DNA from: Trichomonas vaginalis G3
Lineage: Eukaryota > Parabasalia > Trichomonadida > Trichomonadidae
Reading direction: 5' to 3'
Assembly: GCF_026262505.1 (NCBI RefSeq)
Contig: NC_067206.1
Coordinates: 21,343,896 to 21,407,895, forward strand
DNA length: 64,000 nucleotides
The notes beneath the pieces are model-generated. The model was given only the letters and a program-made list of their open reading frames with translations, was not told the origin of the DNA and searched no databases. Shown here piece after piece: positions 47,320 through 56,918 of this stretch; position 1 is the stretch's first letter, and every line of letters starts with the position of its first letter. Made by a program: the position numbers and the translations under genes.

Positions 47320-48621
47320 TAGGGTGTCCAAAGGTGCGTTTAGCACAGCGCTCTATATGAGACTATTAAAGGAGATATATGCTGATTATAAATATATAAT
47401 AAAAAATATGAATATATGTATATGATGAGTATGTTGTATTTTGGCGCCATGCCGGGATATAAAATGAATTTTGAGACAAGAGGCAGTTTCGCGGGAAATT
47501 TTGGCGGGATTTTTTTCATTTTTTTAATGAATCATAAAGAAAACATCCTCGCTCTTGCAAAAAAATGCAAAGACTGTAAAAAAATCTACGAGACATTGGT
47601 AAAATGCTTCGGTATGGATGCTCCTAGCTATTCCACTGTAACGTATCATGTTAGGATGTATCACTTCATGAACAAAAAGGCGCCCATCATAAAAATTGAC
47701 AAAAAATCGCCGGATCAAAGAAAAATCAAAGCAATTCTTCAAGCGCTAGATGAAGACCAAGAGCATCACTCAGAAGATAGAGGAGATGACAAAGATACCA
47801 CGTACAACAGTCAGTTATTATCTGCACAATTATTTGAACTACAAACTAGCGTATACACGTTGGGTTCCGCACAACCTTAATTCAGTTCACAAAAAATCTA
47901 GAGTCCAATCTTCGAAAGAGCTCCTCTCTATATTGGGTGCGTATCAATCCAAGAAGTTTCGCTTTTTAGTAACAGGGGACGAGTCTTGGTTTCAATATGC
48001 AACAGAAGCCAAAATCATGTGGATCCCGAAGGATGAAAATCCGCAAACATTCCCGAAGAAAAAAATTGACACACCAATGATGATGTTGTCGGTTTTTTGG
48101 GGCGTGAATGGCATCATCGCAATTGATATTCTTCAAAAACCTAATACGATGAATGCTCAGTATCTAATTGACAATGTTCTTACTCAAATTATCAATTCTG
48201 ATGAGTTTGAGAAATCCAAACAACAAAAACAAAAGTTTGCAATTCATTTTGATAATTCAAGAGTTCACAAAAGTCATAAGGTAATGAATTACTTGGTGGA
48301 AAACAATGTCAAAGTTGTTCCAAACCCAATTTATTCACCTGATATTGCACCCTCTGACTTTTATTTATTCGGCACGCTAAAAAAGAGAGCTGAAGGACGC
48401 GAATTCGCGAGTCCAGATGATCTTGAAAATTTTGTAAGAGAGCAATTTGAGCAATTTTCTCATGATGATTTAAAGCGTGTCTTTCAAGCCTGGATCGATC
48501 GCTGCGAACGCGTGATTGAATCCAATGGTGATTATATTTAAATAAACTTTATATATATGTAACTTGTTTATTTCTATTCGCAGTATTCAGGTTTGTGCTA
48601 AACACACCTTTGGACACCCTA
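47320..48621 (+). mobile_element. Tvmar1: mariner element, Tvmar1-like
   Basis: About 1.30 kb, the size of the known T. vaginalis mariner Tvmar1. Terminal inverted repeats: TAGGGTGTCCAAAGGTG (47,320-47,336) against CACCTTTGGACACCCTA (48,605-48,621), continuing GTTTAGCACA / TGTGCTAAAC. It is flanked by TA (47,318-47,319 and 48,622-48,623), the mariner target duplication. The single transposase gene inside has one frameshift. Confidence 0.9.
47527..48541 (+). pseudogene. mariner transposase (DD34D), one frameshift
   Basis: It starts at ATG 47,527 (MNHKENILALAKKCKDCKKI). An N-terminal helix-turn-helix region is followed by the WVPHNL motif (TRWVPHNLNSVHKK). The catalytic triad is in TGDESWFQYA (first D), AIHFDNSRVHKS (second D) and YSPDIAPSDFYLFG (third D). 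I count 34 residues between the second and third D, the mariner spacing. The frame up to about 47,758 (...QALDEDQ) and the frame after it (SITQKIEEMTKIPRTTVSYY) differ by one base. The shift lies near GACCAAGAGC at about 47,752-47,762, where an extra base fits. No other lesion was seen, so this copy became inactive recently or the base is an assembly error. Confidence 0.85.
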
Positions 48622-48623
48622 TA

Positions 48624-48997
48624 TATTTCATCGTTTTATCCAAGTTATCATAATTGACAATTATCTGCGCAGAATACAAAGATACACAGGAGAATGATGG
48701 CCGTTCGAATAGCTGAGGCTCACAAGGGAAAACTATTTAATCAAATGCGATCATAGCAAAAATTAAATAAGGGAACAACTTTGCTTGATGAATCGAGTGC
48801 TTATAAGACATATTAAAATGTTCTCAATTTGAGCCCATAATTAATGAGGAATTCAAATACTGCTATAGTGAGCTTCTTTGAATTAAAAAATGCTTAGATC
48901 AGAATATAATTTTGTAAAAAGAGCGTAGACTAATATAAATTAGTATTAAATCAAACAAAACAACATATTTATAATATAAACAAACAAAATAATATAG
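48624..48997. other. AT-rich intergenic host DNA
   Basis: Between the mariner and the Sec23/24-like gene. No gene, RNA or repeat was recognised. Confidence 0.4.
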
Positions 48998-50626
48998 TTA
49001 AGAATGGAAATTCTCATCAGTCCATTTCATTTTCAAAGGGAAGTAGTTCTTTGCAGATAATCTTTCTCTTTTCTTGATTGATGGAACAGGAAATCTTCTT
49101 TTTGCGCGTTTCTGCATCTCTTTTACTAAGACTGACTCTTTTTCAAGTTCGCAATCGGCAAAAATCAGAATTTTATAGTACATATCTATTACAACAATTG
49201 GCTCCAAGTCTGCAGGATGTCCAAAAAGGAACTCTGAAGCCATTTCTTCGATTTTTTCGTTGACATTCATCCAAAATGAGACACAGGGGAAGAACATCGA
49301 GCTAATTAGGTCTGGTTGAATTATCAATGGATTATTTGTGATCCAACTGTCCATATTCTTATAATATCTTATGAGCCACGACAAATTTGGAAATAAATCA
49401 AAATAATTGTCGTTTCTAGGGGGACCTGGCATATACGGTATGACTTTATTATTGTAGTAGTCAAGCATCATCTTAATAACGCCTGGTAACTGTTGTAGCT
49501 TGACAGCGGCAATAATTGCAGGATTTACCGATTGAAGAAGAATTACGTTGGAATGAGTAATCGGGAATGATTCTGAGAAGACTCTGATCCTGTGAACAAA
49601 TTTATTGTTCTTGTGAACGATAGATCTACTCAAAACTACAAAAGGTAATGAACTGAAGGAATAAGAGACCCATTGGTACTCTACTTTAGTAAAGAATAGT
49701 GTTCCAGGCATCACACACCTTGATTTAATTTGAGAAGGATTAGTTCTGATAGTTGGTAGATAAAATATTTCAATTTTTGCATCAAAATGTATTGGTTCTG
49801 TAAAAACTCGCTTAATATATTCTTGTATTTGCATCTGACTTGATGTTTTATCATCACTTATGCAAATTGAATCTGAATCATCAGATTTCGGCTTGGAACC
49901 TATGACATCAATAGTAGTATTCGTATTAGCGCACTGTACTACTGATGTTGACGTAAATGTAATTAGTTTTACGAAACATTTTGGTGGGGCATTGAAAAAA
50001 TTTTGGAAAAAAACTGGCTCTTCGATTGGAGTATTTGAGAAACTGCTATTAGCTGTAAAAGCTGCTTCCATTACTGTTCTTAAGTCTGACGCATTTATTA
50101 GAATATTGTTAATTGTTATAGCATTATATAAATTAATTTGAAGCGGCATATCGATAAAGAATGCTGTACCGTTTAGTGATTGGATAAATGAGATATTATT
50201 CTTGTAAAGTATGCAAAATCCGCATTTTGCAGTTGGTGGAATCGTTTCTACGTTTATTGCGTTTGATGCTGATGCTAATGAATGAAAATACTGATCAGAA
50301 GTACCTCTACCATCTATAACGAATATAACATTAAAACTATACTCATTTCCCGCTGGAATTTCTATTGCAAAATTTTTATTTTCTTTTTGATCACGTGATA
50401 TTTGTGTTAAATCCATCTTGCATATCGGACATATGTTTTTCCCATTCGATGATTCACTGATTTTTGTAACTGGCGTATGACATCTAGAACAAGTTCCGAG
50501 TTTTTGACGCTCTAGAATATGAAGTTGGTCACTTTCATCGAAGCAATTTAAGCCAATGTATAATGGTATACATGAGTCATTGGCTAAGGCTTCATTATCG
50601 GGCCAAATCGAAACAGAAGGTATCAT
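48998..50626 (-). CDS. divergent Sec23/Sec24-like COPII coat protein (host)
   Basis: 542 residues from ATG 50,626 (MIPSVSIWPDNEALANDSCI). Near residues 43-71 is a zinc finger of the Sec23/24 type: CSRC ... CPIC (GTCSRCHTPVTKI, then KNICPICKMDL). A trunk-like von Willebrand A fold follows (YSFNVIFVIDGRGTSDQYFH, then KCGFCILYKNNISFIQSL). A beta-rich middle (PTIRTNPSQIKSRCVMPGTL) and a helical region (NPAIIAAVKLQQLPGVIKMM) follow the order of a Sec24-type protein. In COPII such proteins select cargo at the ER. It is shorter than typical Sec24, and similarity is judged only from motif order. Confidence 0.5.
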   Translation of the reverse strand: MIPSVSIWPDNEALANDSCIPLYIGLNCFDESDQLHILERQKLGTCSRCHTPVTKISESSNGKNICPICKMDLTQISRDQKENKNFAIEIPAGNEYSFNVIFVIDGRGTSDQYFHSLASASNAINVETIPPTAKCGFCILYKNNISFIQSLNGTAFFIDMPLQINLYNAITINNILINASDLRTVMEAAFTANSSFSNTPIEEPVFFQNFFNAPPKCFVKLITFTSTSVVQCANTNTTIDVIGSKPKSDDSDSICISDDKTSSQMQIQEYIKRVFTEPIHFDAKIEIFYLPTIRTNPSQIKSRCVMPGTLFFTKVEYQWVSYSFSSLPFVVLSRSIVHKNNKFVHRIRVFSESFPITHSNVILLQSVNPAIIAAVKLQQLPGVIKMMLDYYNNKVIPYMPGPPRNDNYFDLFPNLSWLIRYYKNMDSWITNNPLIIQPDLISSMFFPCVSFWMNVNEKIEEMASEFLFGHPADLEPIVVIDMYYKILIFADCELEKESVLVKEMQKRAKRRFPVPSIKKRERLSAKNYFPLKMKWTDENFHS

Positions 50627-50970
50627 AAAAATTTTTTATATCAGAATAAAAAAAAATTTGTCAATTATTGTTCAAAAATTTGCCGTGTAAATGATTCAAT
50701 TATTTTGTAATTTGAGTTGAATTCGGCATATATTTTGGAAACATATCAGATTTACAGAATATAGAGATTTCTCTAAAATATATATTAATTATTCATTTAT
50801 TGCTGCTCACACACTAATTTTAGTTATTCTTTTAAGTAAATGCCCCGTGATTTAAGAATTATCGATGTAATAACCTTAACTTTTAAAGTTCATCGTTATA
50901 TTATTATATGTCACATGTATATATGATTGCAGATACATAATCGCATTGAAATTTAGCTGATAAAAAACTT
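50627..50970. other. AT-rich flank left of element C
   Basis: Host intergenic sequence upstream of the Sec23/24-like gene, ending AAAAAACTT at the probable left terminus of element C. The six bases AAACTT (50,965-50,970) would be its target duplication, but the right end is outside the window. Confidence 0.4.
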
Positions 50971-51015
50971 AGTAGTAGTATATGACGGGTTGTGTGACTT
51001 TTATTGTAAACGTAA

Positions 51016-51104
51016 GAATTCATACAATATTGAACGATTTTGTATCATTTTTTTTAACATATGAAGTAAAAAAATGTATGATTCTTACGGTTTTTATTCT
51101 TACA
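51016..51104. repeat. terminal direct repeat unit 1 of element C
   Basis: TACAATATTGAACGATTTTG through ATGTATGATTCTTACGG and TTTTTATTCTTACAT recurs at 51,510-51,594 with two or three differences. The two copies, about 80 bases each, bracket the 126-residue gene. The T-rich TTTTTATTCTTACAT ending here directly precedes that gene's ATG and so may be its promoter. Confidence 0.75.
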
Positions 51105-51107
51105 TAA

Positions 51108-51488
51108 ATGACCCAACAAGTAAAACCAGATAAAATAGATTATCGAATTTTAGAGGATGGTGTTCCTGTTTATATTCAAAGATTTAAAGGGAAGCAATAT
51201 TATAGAATTGTTAATCCTGAATATCTTAAACATCAATTTAAAAAGGAAGACTGTGAATTATTAAACGCTAATGAATATGAAAATGCTAAATCAAAACTGA
51301 GATATAAATATATTGGAAGTGATGAAAGGTGTAAAGATAAAGATAAAGTTTATTCAGTTTCATATAATGAATGGAAAAACAATAAGATAAGAAAACATTT
51401 AGGAGATTATGGGAAATGTTCTGAATTCTTCAAATCTAGTATATACGAGAGAGTAAAAGAAATTAGAAATAATTATTTTCATGAATAA
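51108..51488 (+). CDS. element C 126-residue protein, first gene from the terminus
   Basis: MTQQVKPDKIDYRILEDGVP, then VYIQRFKGKQYYRIVNPEYL. Lysine- and tyrosine-rich alpha/beta protein ending KEIRNNYFHE. It lies between two 80-bp direct repeats, like a cassette. Family unknown. Confidence 0.5.
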   Translation: MTQQVKPDKIDYRILEDGVPVYIQRFKGKQYYRIVNPEYLKHQFKKEDCELLNANEYENAKSKLRYKYIGSDERCKDKDKVYSVSYNEWKNNKIRKHLGDYGKCSEFFKSSIYERVKEIRNNYFHE

Positions 51489-51509
51489 AAGATTCACTAC
51501 CATAATGAA

Positions 51510-51594
51510 ATACAATATCGAACGATTTTGTATCATTTTTTTAACATATGAAGTAAAAAAATGTATGATTCTTACGGTTTTTATTCTTACATTT
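51510..51594. repeat. terminal direct repeat unit 2 of element C
   Basis: Second copy of the 51,016-51,104 sequence, downstream of the 126-residue gene. Here the T-rich end is not followed by an ATG. Confidence 0.75.
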
Positions 51595-51690
51595 TTGAAT
51601 AAATCAAGATTTAAAAATTTTCAAATTGTAAGACATTTACACTCAGCTCATACATAATAACATTAATTTTAAAAGAAGCTATATATACAG

Positions 51691-51798
51691 ATGATGTCAG
51701 ATATTCCGCGATTAATTAAACATTGTTTAAATCCTGAATGGAATCAATGGAGTCATAATCAAAGACCTCATAAACGAGAAAAAGAAATTAGAAACTAA
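51691..51798 (+). CDS. element C 35-residue mini-gene (possible)
   Basis: ATGATG start, MMSDIPRLIKHCLNPEWNQW, ending HKREKEIRN. It converges with the next gene and overlaps its stop by four bases. Too short to assign; retained because the context is otherwise gene-dense. Confidence 0.3.
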   Translation: MMSDIPRLIKHCLNPEWNQWSHNQRPHKREKEIRN

Positions 51799-52163
51799 TG
51801 ATTATTTGAATTTATGAAATCAATTATTTGATTCATTCTTTCTTCAATCTCTTCTATTCTTTTTGTTAAATCATCAATTTTCATTAATGAGGTGATTCTT
51901 GATTGAGGAATAGATTTCAAACTAACCACTCCTTTTATTTTTGAAATTTTGAATCCATCAACTTTAAACATTTTATTCAATTTACACGTTGTCAATTCTT
52001 CAAATAATTTTTTATTATTAGCATAATAGTCATTAAATTCTTCAACAGATGAAAAAATTTTTATTTCAGTAATTGGTTTAACAACGTTTATTTTTTGTTG
52101 AACATTTTCACTTTCATTTATTTCTTCCTCCTCTGTTTCATTTATTTTTAACATCGGTTTCAT
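51795..52163 (-). CDS. element C 122-residue protein with coiled-coil C-terminus
   Basis: MKPMLKINETEEEEINESEN, then FNDYYANNKKLFEELTTCKL and NKMFKVDGFKISKIKGVVSL, ending in a coiled coil (LTKRIEEIEERMNQIIDFIN). The basic strand motif FKVDGFKISKIKGVVSLK followed by a coiled coil parallels the layout of B's 80-residue protein, and the position near the left end is the same. It may be a small DNA-binding regulator; this is inference. Confidence 0.5.
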   Translation of the reverse strand: MKPMLKINETEEEEINESENVQQKINVVKPITEIKIFSSVEEFNDYYANNKKLFEELTTCKLNKMFKVDGFKISKIKGVVSLKSIPQSRITSLMKIDDLTKRIEEIEERMNQIIDFINSNNH

Positions 52164-52229
52164 TTATCATTAAATAAAAATTAGAATATAAGTGATGAAA
52201 TATATTTTTTAATTAATATTAAATCAGAA

Positions 52230-52466
52230 ATGGCGGCAGGATTCTTTAAAAAATTATGGGATGGAATTAAGAAAGCTGCGGGTTGGGTTCATAAAAAGAT
52301 TATTAAACCCATTGCAAACTTTTTGGCACCAGTAGCGAAAACGGCAGGAACTATCATAGGTGGAGTATTAGGTACTAAAGCAGGTAATCCGGCGATGGGA
52401 GCACAAGCAGGTAACGCAATTGGTGGAATAGCTGAAGGAATACTTAATAAAATAGGGGGTAGATAG
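52230..52466 (+). CDS. element C small amphipathic virion protein (pVI/pX-like)
   Basis: 78 residues: MAAGFFKKLWDGIKKAAGWV, a basic amphipathic helix, then a Gly/Ala-rich hydrophobic segment (GTIIGGVLGTKAGNPAMGAQ). Amphipathic membrane-active peptides of this type occur in minor capsid proteins of adenoviruses and Polintons, where they help to breach membranes. A near-twin N-terminus (MAAGIFKKLWD) starts the convergent gene at 52,496-52,711. Confidence 0.55.
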   Translation: MAAGFFKKLWDGIKKAAGWVHKKIIKPIANFLAPVAKTAGTIIGGVLGTKAGNPAMGAQAGNAIGGIAEGILNKIGGR

Positions 52467-52495
52467 TGGAAAAATAAATTATTTTAAAATTATTT

Positions 52496-52711
52496 TTATC
52501 TTAGTATCGGTTGTAGTCTTTGATAAACTTTTTCTCCTTTATTTAAAACTTCTCTTATTGGGGCAGCTTTTGGTGTTATTGATTCAGCAACGTCACTAAT
52601 TGCTTCTTTATTCTTAAATATCCAATTTGCTCCCTTCTTCAATGTTTCCCAAACTTTACTCGCCCCTCTTTTTACTCTATCCCACAGTTTCTTAAATATA
52701 CCTGCAGCCAT
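52496..52711 (-). CDS. element C second amphipathic virion protein, convergent paralogue
   Basis: 71 residues: MAAGIFKKLWDRVKRGASKV, then WETLKKGANWIFKNKEAISD, and a Pro/Lys C-terminus. The first 11 residues match the 78-residue neighbour on the opposite strand with one change. The paralogues therefore arose by an inverted duplication, after which the C-termini diverged. A minor-capsid or core role is likely. Confidence 0.55.
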   Translation of the reverse strand: MAAGIFKKLWDRVKRGASKVWETLKKGANWIFKNKEAISDVAESITPKAAPIREVLNKGEKVYQRLQPILR

Positions 52712-52781
52712 AGTTGATTATTTCATTAAAATTAAAAATTCATTTCCATCTTTTAATTTTGATTTTTTTATTTATTAATAA

Positions 52782-54422
52782 ATGACGACTAACTATTTGG
52801 TGCCAAACACCAAACCAATTAATGGAAATGTGTTTCATTCATTCGAAAAGATAAATGAAATATTCGCAAAGAATGATGGTAGAAGATATTATAGAGAACT
52901 TGAAAGTTCATGCTATGACTCTGATGCTCCATATTTTGATGATAAACAAACTCATTTAAGAATTACAAATCCGGCTCATGATGTGAACCAATTAGGTGAC
53001 ACATATATTAAACGCAAAGTTAAAGCAACTCTAGTTTCAAATAAAGCTTTCACATGTGATGCCGCTTTTAAATGCATGCGTTTATTCGTTGGTTACAAAT
53101 CATCAAATCAAAGCTTTAAGCAATTAGAAGTAGAAACTGAAAGAGGTGATGCCGGTTATCTTCAGATGGATTGCGCCCGTGAATCTTTCGCATTTGCAAC
53201 ATATAAACCAAAATCAGAAAGGAAAGTTAAAAAGTTTGTTCATTCGTTATATAATAATGTTCAAAAATATGATAACTCGGTATGTGGTAAATATATTGAC
53301 CCTTCAGAAGTTTTCAAGAAAGAAAATGAAGAAGTTGATGTCACTTTTGATATGATTATTCCGGTAAATGATTTGTTAGCATTTCAGGCGTTCGATGATT
53401 ATCCTAAATCATTTGGTGATATCATTCTTAAATATTATGTTTTCAGGGATACTTTAGTATTTTGTCAGGTTGACCCGTTAAGAGTTGCTGATTTACAAAA
53501 TTACGTTTATGAAAAGATAACTGATGAAAATTATGAAAAGATTATGAAGCATGTTTATAAATATGATCGCAAATTCCAACAAATCGGACTTCCTGCCAAA
53601 TTAATTACAAGCTTAGCCGCTACATCTGCTGACGCAACAGTTGATGGTGTTATTATTTCATGCACAAAGATGGAAGTTTTAGAGGATAAATACATTACAC
53701 CAGGATACGGTTTAATTGAAGAATCAGTTAAAGCAATACCACGTTTATTCAGTAAGGAAGATCCATTCATGATTCCAGCTCAACATATTGACGTTCGTTC
53801 ACTAAATGGAGGTTGCATCACTCCTGAAGGTATTAGCTCAGATTTCTCATACGCTCTTCATAATGTTACAGATGTTGTGTTAACATTTCCGAAGAATGCA
53901 ATGCAAAGAACGGTTTTAGAAAATCCAATGCTTCGAGGTCTTCAGGTCACTATAGATTCCAGAAACTTCCCCGATCAAGCGATGACCACAGTGGGCGACA
54001 TATTCTTTACACGTATGCTTCAAGCTTCTGATTTAGATGGGGTGAATGAATGCACGGAAGAATACGAGGACTCATTAACTAGACCACTGAATGATGATGA
54101 TGGCGCGCCATTAACTAGAACATGGAAAGACCAAACTTCATTCTTATGCACTATTCCAGTTCAACGTGATGGAGCGGGTATATTCTTTGATGGATTAGAA
54201 ACTTTCAACTCACAAGTTACAGTACAAGTGAAAGCTTATCCAATCATTCAGGGTGAAAATGACACTTACTGTTCAAAGGTGACAAATCCTCCTCAGGTTT
54301 GGTTTACTAGGACTACATATTGGACATGGACACCAGATGAAGGTTTGAAATATCATCCAACAGGTACACCACCACAGTATAGAAGTTCATATGATGAAAT
54401 ATTGATGAATAGAAATGTTTAA
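52782..54422 (+). CDS. double-jelly-roll major capsid protein of element C
   Basis: 546 residues that look whole (MTTNYLVPNTKPINGNVFHS). Beta-rich throughout. The Polinton MCP signature region is EEVDVTFDMIIPVNDLLAFQ with AFDDYPKSFGDIILKYYVFR at about residues 185-225. The second jelly-roll includes VVLTFPKNAMQRTVLENPML and VTVQVKAYPIIQGENDTYCS. Length and motif match Polinton MCPs. A T-rich block (ATTTTGATTTTTTTATTTAT) lies just before the ATG. It builds the icosahedral shell. Its presence shows that C belongs to a capsid-forming lineage. Confidence 0.8.
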   Translation: MTTNYLVPNTKPINGNVFHSFEKINEIFAKNDGRRYYRELESSCYDSDAPYFDDKQTHLRITNPAHDVNQLGDTYIKRKVKATLVSNKAFTCDAAFKCMRLFVGYKSSNQSFKQLEVETERGDAGYLQMDCARESFAFATYKPKSERKVKKFVHSLYNNVQKYDNSVCGKYIDPSEVFKKENEEVDVTFDMIIPVNDLLAFQAFDDYPKSFGDIILKYYVFRDTLVFCQVDPLRVADLQNYVYEKITDENYEKIMKHVYKYDRKFQQIGLPAKLITSLAATSADATVDGVIISCTKMEVLEDKYITPGYGLIEESVKAIPRLFSKEDPFMIPAQHIDVRSLNGGCITPEGISSDFSYALHNVTDVVLTFPKNAMQRTVLENPMLRGLQVTIDSRNFPDQAMTTVGDIFFTRMLQASDLDGVNECTEEYEDSLTRPLNDDDGAPLTRTWKDQTSFLCTIPVQRDGAGIFFDGLETFNSQVTVQVKAYPIIQGENDTYCSKVTNPPQVWFTRTTYWTWTPDEGLKYHPTGTPPQYRSSYDEILMNRNV

Positions 54423-54446
54423 AATTATAAATTTATTTTTGATTAA

Positions 54447-55273
54447 ATGGAGTTAAACTCATCCACCCCTTATGAAGAATTAGCAGGAGTATATAATACA
54501 TACGTAGATGATATGATTAATGAAGCATTGAGTGATAATAGAAATGCTCTATCTAAGGAAAAATTAATGAAAATTCCATATTCTGAATGTTACTTAAATT
54601 CAATCACTGAAGCAATTGGTAAACAAAATAAAGGTAAAACATTAACGATATTAAAACAAATTATCATTATTGCTAACACTTCCCCCATTCACATGTGTTA
54701 ATTTATATCAACCGTTCAGGTTCACCTTCAGATGATACATTTGAATCTTTAAAGCATTTAATCAAAATTCCAATTATTTATTTATCACAAGAAGAAGCAG
54801 AAGATTATTTAAAAAACTTTTTAATGTATAAAGAATTATATAATACAATCAAGAAGCAAGGATTAGAGAATAAAATTATTGATAAACAACGGGATGAATT
54901 ATTTGAAACACTTTCTATTTCAAATTTTGATAGAGAATTTTTGCATTCACTCATTTTTCTAGATGATGCAGTGAAATCAAAACTAATAACAAATGAGAAA
55001 TCATATTTTAATCAGTTATTAACTCAATGTCGACACATTCAGTGTTCATTCTTCATGGCTGTTCAATACTTCAAAGCATTAAGCACAAACATTAAATCAA
55101 ATCTATCAACCCTTTTCATTTTCAGTGGGTTTAGTCGTCAACAGTTGAACGTTATGCTTTATCAAGTGAATTTACCAATGAGCATTAATGAACTTTACAC
55201 ACAATATCAGCAATTAGGTGAACATGGAAAAATAATAGTTGATTTAAATAAAGGAAGTGTTAAATTTGATTAA
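54447..55273 (+). pseudogene. packaging ATPase of element C (broken)
   Basis: Two overlapping frames. The second contains REFLHSLIFLDDAVKSKLIT (Walker B-like), then NQLLTQCRHIQCSFFMAVQY and FKALSTNIKSNLSTLFIFSG FSRQQLNVMLYQ in the order of the FtsK-HerA/A32 family (compare TKVRHYHLTVAILMQTWRFL in A's ATPase). About one break. It directly follows the capsid gene, a common order in Polintons. Confidence 0.7.
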
Positions 55274-55313
55274 CTTTTTATAATTAATTTTTATTTTTTA
55301 TTTATAATTAAAC

Positions 55314-56213
55314 ATGACAGAAATAGCAAATCTTCTACAGGTTCCATTAAAACAAGGGACAAACAAAAAGGGTGCATATAATAGAACTATGAAAGTTCCT
55401 GATGGAATGAAAGAATTAGTTCATATTGTTGCTGGTCTTCAAAAAGATGTTAAACAAATGAGAAACGTTTTAACATTACCAGAAGCTCAAGCATATGCCA
55501 AACGTCATGGTCCAAATTGGGAAGCACACGAAGCAGACATTACGGGTCCAAATGGAAAACCTGATGGTATAAATGAAGTTTTCGTTACTGATGGTCAAGG
55601 AAATATTAAAGTCATAAATGGTTATAAATTAACTATAACTGATTATCCTAAACGTAAAGCATATAATGAACGTTATCCTATGCAATTTGATGAAAATGGA
55701 AAAGCTGTTAAACAATACATTGGAGAAGGTGAAAATGGTCCAATTAATTCATACCGTCATAATCCATATTCTTATTTCAATGAAGAATTAAATGCTGTTG
55801 AAGAGGGACCGGATGGATTACCACGATATTCTAACCAGTTTGATGGTCAATATGCAAATATTAGACCTGAAATTTCAGCTAAGAAATTCTTTAAAGTTGC
55901 TTTATTCGATCCAGTTTTCGCAAATGTTAAAGATGAACTTAAACAGCAATTCCAACCAATTATAGTAGCAAGAATTGCATCAGGTGCTTTATCTCAAGCA
56001 TTCAAAGATTTAATTAAGAAATCATTATATCAGCAACGAGGTTTAACTTATGATTTAGTTAAGGAATCAGATAAAAGAAAATTTGAGAAATCAGATGATT
56101 ATAAGAATGCAATTAATGAATATATTAGGTCTATTAATTTCGATGAAACAGCTAAAAATCAACTTCATGAACAAATACAGGGAATAATAGATTCAAAAGT
56201 TCCAGCAAAATAA
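55314..56213 (+). CDS. element C 299-residue protein, conserved Polinton-type unknown
   Basis: [20 protein letters not shown], then [20 protein letters not shown]; middle [20 protein letters not shown] with [19 protein letters not shown]-terminal helices ([20 protein letters not shown]). The 'V.D..G.I..inGY.lt.sDYp.R..Y...YP' segment is of the kind seen in a conserved but uncharacterised Polinton structural protein. It lies between the ATPase and penton genes, so it is probably a virion component. It looks whole. Confidence 0.55.
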   Translation: MTEIANLLQVPLKQGTNKKGAYNRTMKVPDGMKELVHIVAGLQKDVKQMRNVLTLPEAQAYAKRHGPNWEAHEADITGPNGKPDGINEVFVTDGQGNIKVINGYKLTITDYPKRKAYNERYPMQFDENGKAVKQYIGEGENGPINSYRHNPYSYFNEELNAVEEGPDGLPRYSNQFDGQYANIRPEISAKKFFKVALFDPVFANVKDELKQQFQPIIVARIASGALSQAFKDLIKKSLYQQRGLTYDLVKESDKRKFEKSDDYKNAINEYIRSINFDETAKNQLHEQIQGIIDSKVPAK

Positions 56214-56246
56214 AAGTTTAAATATATTTTTTTTATTCGAATATAA

Positions 56247-56918
56247 ATGAGAAGACGTTTCACTAGTCAAAAGAACACTAACGCAAAAGCAGAGATTACG
56301 GTTGGTTATAACGTAAATGATGATAAATCACGAATTATTCAAAATGTTAAAGTTAATGTTAGCCCCGAATTAACAAGGTCAGCAACTCAACCAAATTTAT
56401 TAACTCGTGACTTACCGAAGAATGAGGAGAATGAAGAAAACCATGAGAATGGAGACCCAATCATTTTATCTGAACCCGGTAAAGAACCTGTTGAAATTCC
56501 CACTTATCCAACATACCCCCCGCCTCTTTCATCAAACATCGAGAACCCATATAAAATAGACATTAATTCTGAATTAATGAAAATTTACCGTGATATAATA
56601 ATTAATAATTATGATTCAATAATAAATTTAATTGATCAATCCGGTTTAATTATTTTACCTTATGAATCATTAATTCACATTATCGCCATTCTTTGTGATG
56701 TTCAAGATTCAGACGTTAAGATTCAATTTTTCATAGATGATGAGGTTTCATGCTGCGGAACAGTTGCAAAAATAAATCCTATAAAGGATATTAGCACAAT
56801 TAAGATATCAAAGAATGGAACAACAACTGAACTTCATTTAACATATAATGATATTTATAATAAAATAGTTGATGAATATAAAATATCACTTGAAAAATTC
56901 TTTGTTAAGGCTATTTAA
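56247..56918 (+). CDS. element C 223-residue protein, homologue of A's 204-residue protein
   Basis: MRRRFTSQKNTNAKAEITVG, a Pro/Glu/Asn-rich linker (EIPTYPTYPPPLSSNIENPY), then helices (LMKIYRDIIINNYDSIINLI). The C-terminal block has SCCGTVAKINPIKDISTIKI and NKIVDEYKISLEKFFVKAI, the same ending as the 16,927-17,541 protein. A linker between two conserved parts suggests a virion tether. It converges with the next gene and overlaps its stop by four bases. Confidence 0.6.
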   Translation: MRRRFTSQKNTNAKAEITVGYNVNDDKSRIIQNVKVNVSPELTRSATQPNLLTRDLPKNEENEENHENGDPIILSEPGKEPVEIPTYPTYPPPLSSNIENPYKIDINSELMKIYRDIIINNYDSIINLIDQSGLIILPYESLIHIIAILCDVQDSDVKIQFFIDDEVSCCGTVAKINPIKDISTIKISKNGTTTELHLTYNDIYNKIVDEYKISLEKFFVKAI

